Of a stretch of 7,513 nucleotides of DNA, positions 6,545 through 7,513 are shown piece by piece. A model generated the notes under the pieces. That model did no database searches. It was given only the letters and a program-made list of their open reading frames with translations, and was not told the origin of the DNA. The first letter of the stretch is position 1. Every line of letters begins with the position of its first letter. This DNA comes from Limnohabitans sp. (GTDB lineage: Bacteria; Pseudomonadota; Gammaproteobacteria; Burkholderiales; Burkholderiaceae_C), in assembly GCA_018883305.1 (NCBI GenBank), contig VEQI01000162.1:1-7513 (forward strand). The letters are read 5' to 3'. The position numbers were made by a program, and so were the translations under genes.

Positions 6545-7005
6545 TCGGGCACTCTGTGTTCAATTCGGGACTTGAGTTGAAGCAGTTGATCGAGCTGGCG
6601 TTGATGCGCTTCGGCGAAAGAATCAAGATCGTTGACGGCGTATCCACCATAGCCATAGATACTTGAATATGCAGCGTAGGCGGCGGCTTGAAGTGCATCA
6701 CCCTCAGCGGCCTTTGACAGTGCGTAGGTTGCTGACACGGCAGCGTGCCTTGTGCCGTCGAGTGATTTAGAGCCTTGGTGACTTTGAGCAATTTTTTGGA
6801 GAGCATCCGCCAACACTTTCAGTTGACCGATGGATTCTTGATTGAAAGCTGTCACCAAGCGTTTGAACTGCTCGAAGGCCTTGATGGCGGCCTCGTCCTC
6901 CAAATTAGAAGCGATTTCTTCAACGCAACTGAGGGCGAACCTATAGATCAACTGTGGAGTTTCTCCCTTAAGCTCGGCTTGTATATTGGCAAGTACCGGA
7001 TGCAT
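6541..7005 (-). CDS. Hypothetical all-helical protein, remotely Imm5-like
   Basis: This 154-residue protein starts at an ATG preceded by GGAGGGAG (- strand, 7010-7017), the strongest ribosome site in the window. It is predicted almost entirely helical and soluble. Key stretches are FALSCVEEIASNLEDEAAIKAF (23-44), an Ala-rich pair of helices (HAAVSATYALSKAAEGDALQAAAYAAYSS, 87-115), a flexible Gly/Tyr turn (YGYGGY, 117-122), and a C-terminal amphipathic helix with QLDQLLQLK. The order of a charged helix with Cys, then paired Ala-rich helices, recalls the Imm5 family of polymorphic-toxin immunity proteins, but this is weak pattern resemblance. No signal peptide, membrane segment or catalytic motif is visible. 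Codon use is less GC-biased than in the genes to the left. It overlaps the 67-aa gene by ATGA. Confidence 0.8.
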   Translation of the reverse strand: MHPVLANIQAELKGETPQLIYRFALSCVEEIASNLEDEAAIKAFEQFKRLVTAFNQESIGQLKVLADALQKIAQSHQGSKSLDGTRHAAVSATYALSKAAEGDALQAAAYAAYSSIYGYGGYAVNDLDSFAEAHQRQLDQLLQLKSRIEHRVPE

Positions 7006-7036
7006 TTGACTCCCTCCAACCGTTGTGCCCGCGCCT

Positions 7037-7059
7037 AACCCATTAGGGTTCGGACTATA
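7037..7059 (-). promoter_or_regulatory. Candidate -10 and operator-like palindrome upstream of the 154-aa gene
   Basis: On the - strand TATAGT (7059-7054) is a fair -10 match. It is followed within a few bases by the perfect palindrome AACCC-ATTA-GGGTT (7037-7050), where transcription would begin. No good -35 lies 16-18 bases upstream, so the promoter may need an activator or may not be one. The palindrome could bind a repressor, or form a small stem in the leader RNA. Confidence 0.25.
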
Positions 7060-7307
7060 GGCCTTCGATTGCTCCCTTTGGTCTGATCAACTCTATCTGC
7101 GAAATCACCAGTTCGGGGGGAGCATTGAGCCGTTCATCACGAATCTTGCGTTTTTTGTAGATCGAAAAGACGCTTTAGAGCCCAGATCAAACCCTCTAGG
7201 CGAACGATAGCCCTCCTGACCCCCTAACGAAATTACTCCACCGTGGCAGACTAAAGTCGCTTTTACCTTTCCCTAAGCCATTGTCTCGATTGGTTTTTTT
7301 TCGGTAG

Positions 7308-7386
7308 GGGCGGGAGACCTGTTCCACCATCAGGGCGGTCACGCCGTCTTTGAGGCTGTAGTCGAGGGCTTTTTGCTTGGGATCTT
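7308..7386 (-). pseudogene. Coding remnant cut by the IS end
   Basis: Read leftward on the - strand, the bases from the IS edge encode KDPKQKALDYSLKDGVTALM, then VEQVSRPYR. Codons have strongly GC-rich third positions, like host genes and unlike the flanking AT-rich DNA. The frame then runs into a Lys-rich poly-A stretch (T8 on the + strand) and low-quality sequence, stopping at 7196-7198. Its beginning coincides with the likely IS terminus, which suggests a gene fragment interrupted or rearranged by the element. The segment faintly recalls the N-terminus of some transporters, but it is too short to assign. Confidence 0.3.
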
Positions 7387-7513
7387 TGTAATGACCCACT
7401 GAATTCCTGCTCAGGTCATACTATTGGAGAAATCAGCCATGAGTATGACGATGGAAGACGACATCAAGCGATGGACAGCCAAACGCAAAGCGGCGCTGGT
7501 CATGGAGATCATT
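7387..7513 (+). mobile_element. Left end of an IS3-family insertion sequence (partial)
   Basis: The orfA start at 7439 identifies an IS3-family element running off the right edge. The terminal repeat probably begins at TGTA (7387) or at TGACCCACTGAA (7392), since the motif TGACC-x-CACTGA recalls IS3-group ends. The exact boundary cannot be set without the other end or the target duplication. Confidence 0.55.
7439..7513 (+). CDS. IS3-family transposase OrfA, N-terminal 25 residues (partial)
   Basis: The ATG at 7439 follows TTGGAGA (7424-7430), a usable ribosome site. The 25 codons present encode MSMTMEDDIKRWTAKRKAAL and then VMEII. DDIKRWTAKRKAALV is the typical beginning of an IS3-type OrfA helix-turn-helix protein, which binds the element's ends and is normally followed by EIIQGKTTVAEASR. 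The reading frame is open to the window edge. The downstream orfB integrase, made by frameshift, would lie outside the window. The product would act at the IS ends. Confidence 0.85.
   Translation, partial: MSMTMEDDIKRWTAKRKAALVMEII

Larger units (their letters stand above)
7006..7386. other. Accessory intergenic stretch between the cassette and the IS
   Basis: About 380 bases without a convincing intact gene. It holds the leader of the 154-aa gene with a palindrome near 7037-7050, AT-rich sequence around 7140-7190 with a possible wobble-paired stem (GCGTTTTTT near 7149 against AAAAGACGC near 7166), a T8 run at 7294-7301, and a GC-rich coding-like remnant on the - strand from about 7308. GC is clearly lower than in the left part of the window. 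No tRNA or attachment site was recognised. Confidence 0.5.

Noticed and set aside
7033..7039. GCCTAAC (GTTAGGC on the - strand) just before the cassette resembles an integron attC core site.
   Set aside because: No partner core (GTTRRRY on the + strand) occurs within the next 200 bases, no attC-like site follows the 67-aa gene, and no integrase is present. Probably chance, though the spacing to the ATG is cassette-like.
7294..7301. T8 run as an intrinsic terminator.
   Set aside because: No stable GC-rich stem precedes it; only a 3-bp CCA/TGG pairing is possible.
1..7513. CRISPR arrays, tRNA and rRNA genes.
   Set aside because: No regularly spaced repeats, cloverleaf-like sequence or rRNA-like conserved stretches were seen on either strand.

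Overview
The window looks like the chromosome of a high-GC betaproteobacterium, most likely Burkholderiales (Comamonadaceae-like). This is judged from GC-rich codon use, the form of the type II secretion genes, and a eukaryote-like cytosolic 5'-nucleotidase, a family common in that group. The left five sixths is ordinary, densely packed chromosome. The right sixth (about 6280 onward) has lower GC and carries an accessory gene pair, a gene remnant and the start of an insertion sequence.

Region 1 (1-3739, + strand) is a tightly linked operon. It holds the Pro/Ala-rich C-terminal tail of a gene that is probably gspD, then gspE (cytoplasmic ATPase), gspF (inner-membrane platform) and a cN-I-type 5'-nucleotidase that starts 2 nt after the gspF stop. 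The GspE zinc-binding cluster is unusually compact (CxxC-x4-CxxC). Region 2 (3736-4671, - strand) is a ten-helix EamA/DMT permease. Its stop codon overlaps the nucleotidase stop codon head-on.

Region 3 (4816-6278, + strand) is a probable metal- or redox-related unit. It has a short secreted Cys/His-rich protein, a perfect hairpin, a four-helix membrane protein with a His-rich tail (DUF6803-like), and a small periplasmic cytochrome c. A sigma70-like promoter overlaps the most upstream ATG of the first gene, so that gene may be read leaderless from a downstream GTG. The layout resembles copL-type leader regulation of copper genes, but that is inference.

Region 4 (about 6280-7513) begins just after the cytochrome stop, where base composition changes. 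On the - strand lies a two-gene cassette: an all-helical 154-aa protein, remotely like Imm5-type immunity proteins, behind a strong Shine-Dalgarno. It is joined by an ATGA stop/start overlap to a 67-aa protein carrying one and a half copies of a Cys/His zinc-ribbon-like module. This coupled pair is the best candidate for an undescribed system here. Beyond it is an intergenic stretch with a perfect palindrome, a GC-rich coding remnant on the - strand, and the left end of an IS3-family element whose orfA runs off the window.
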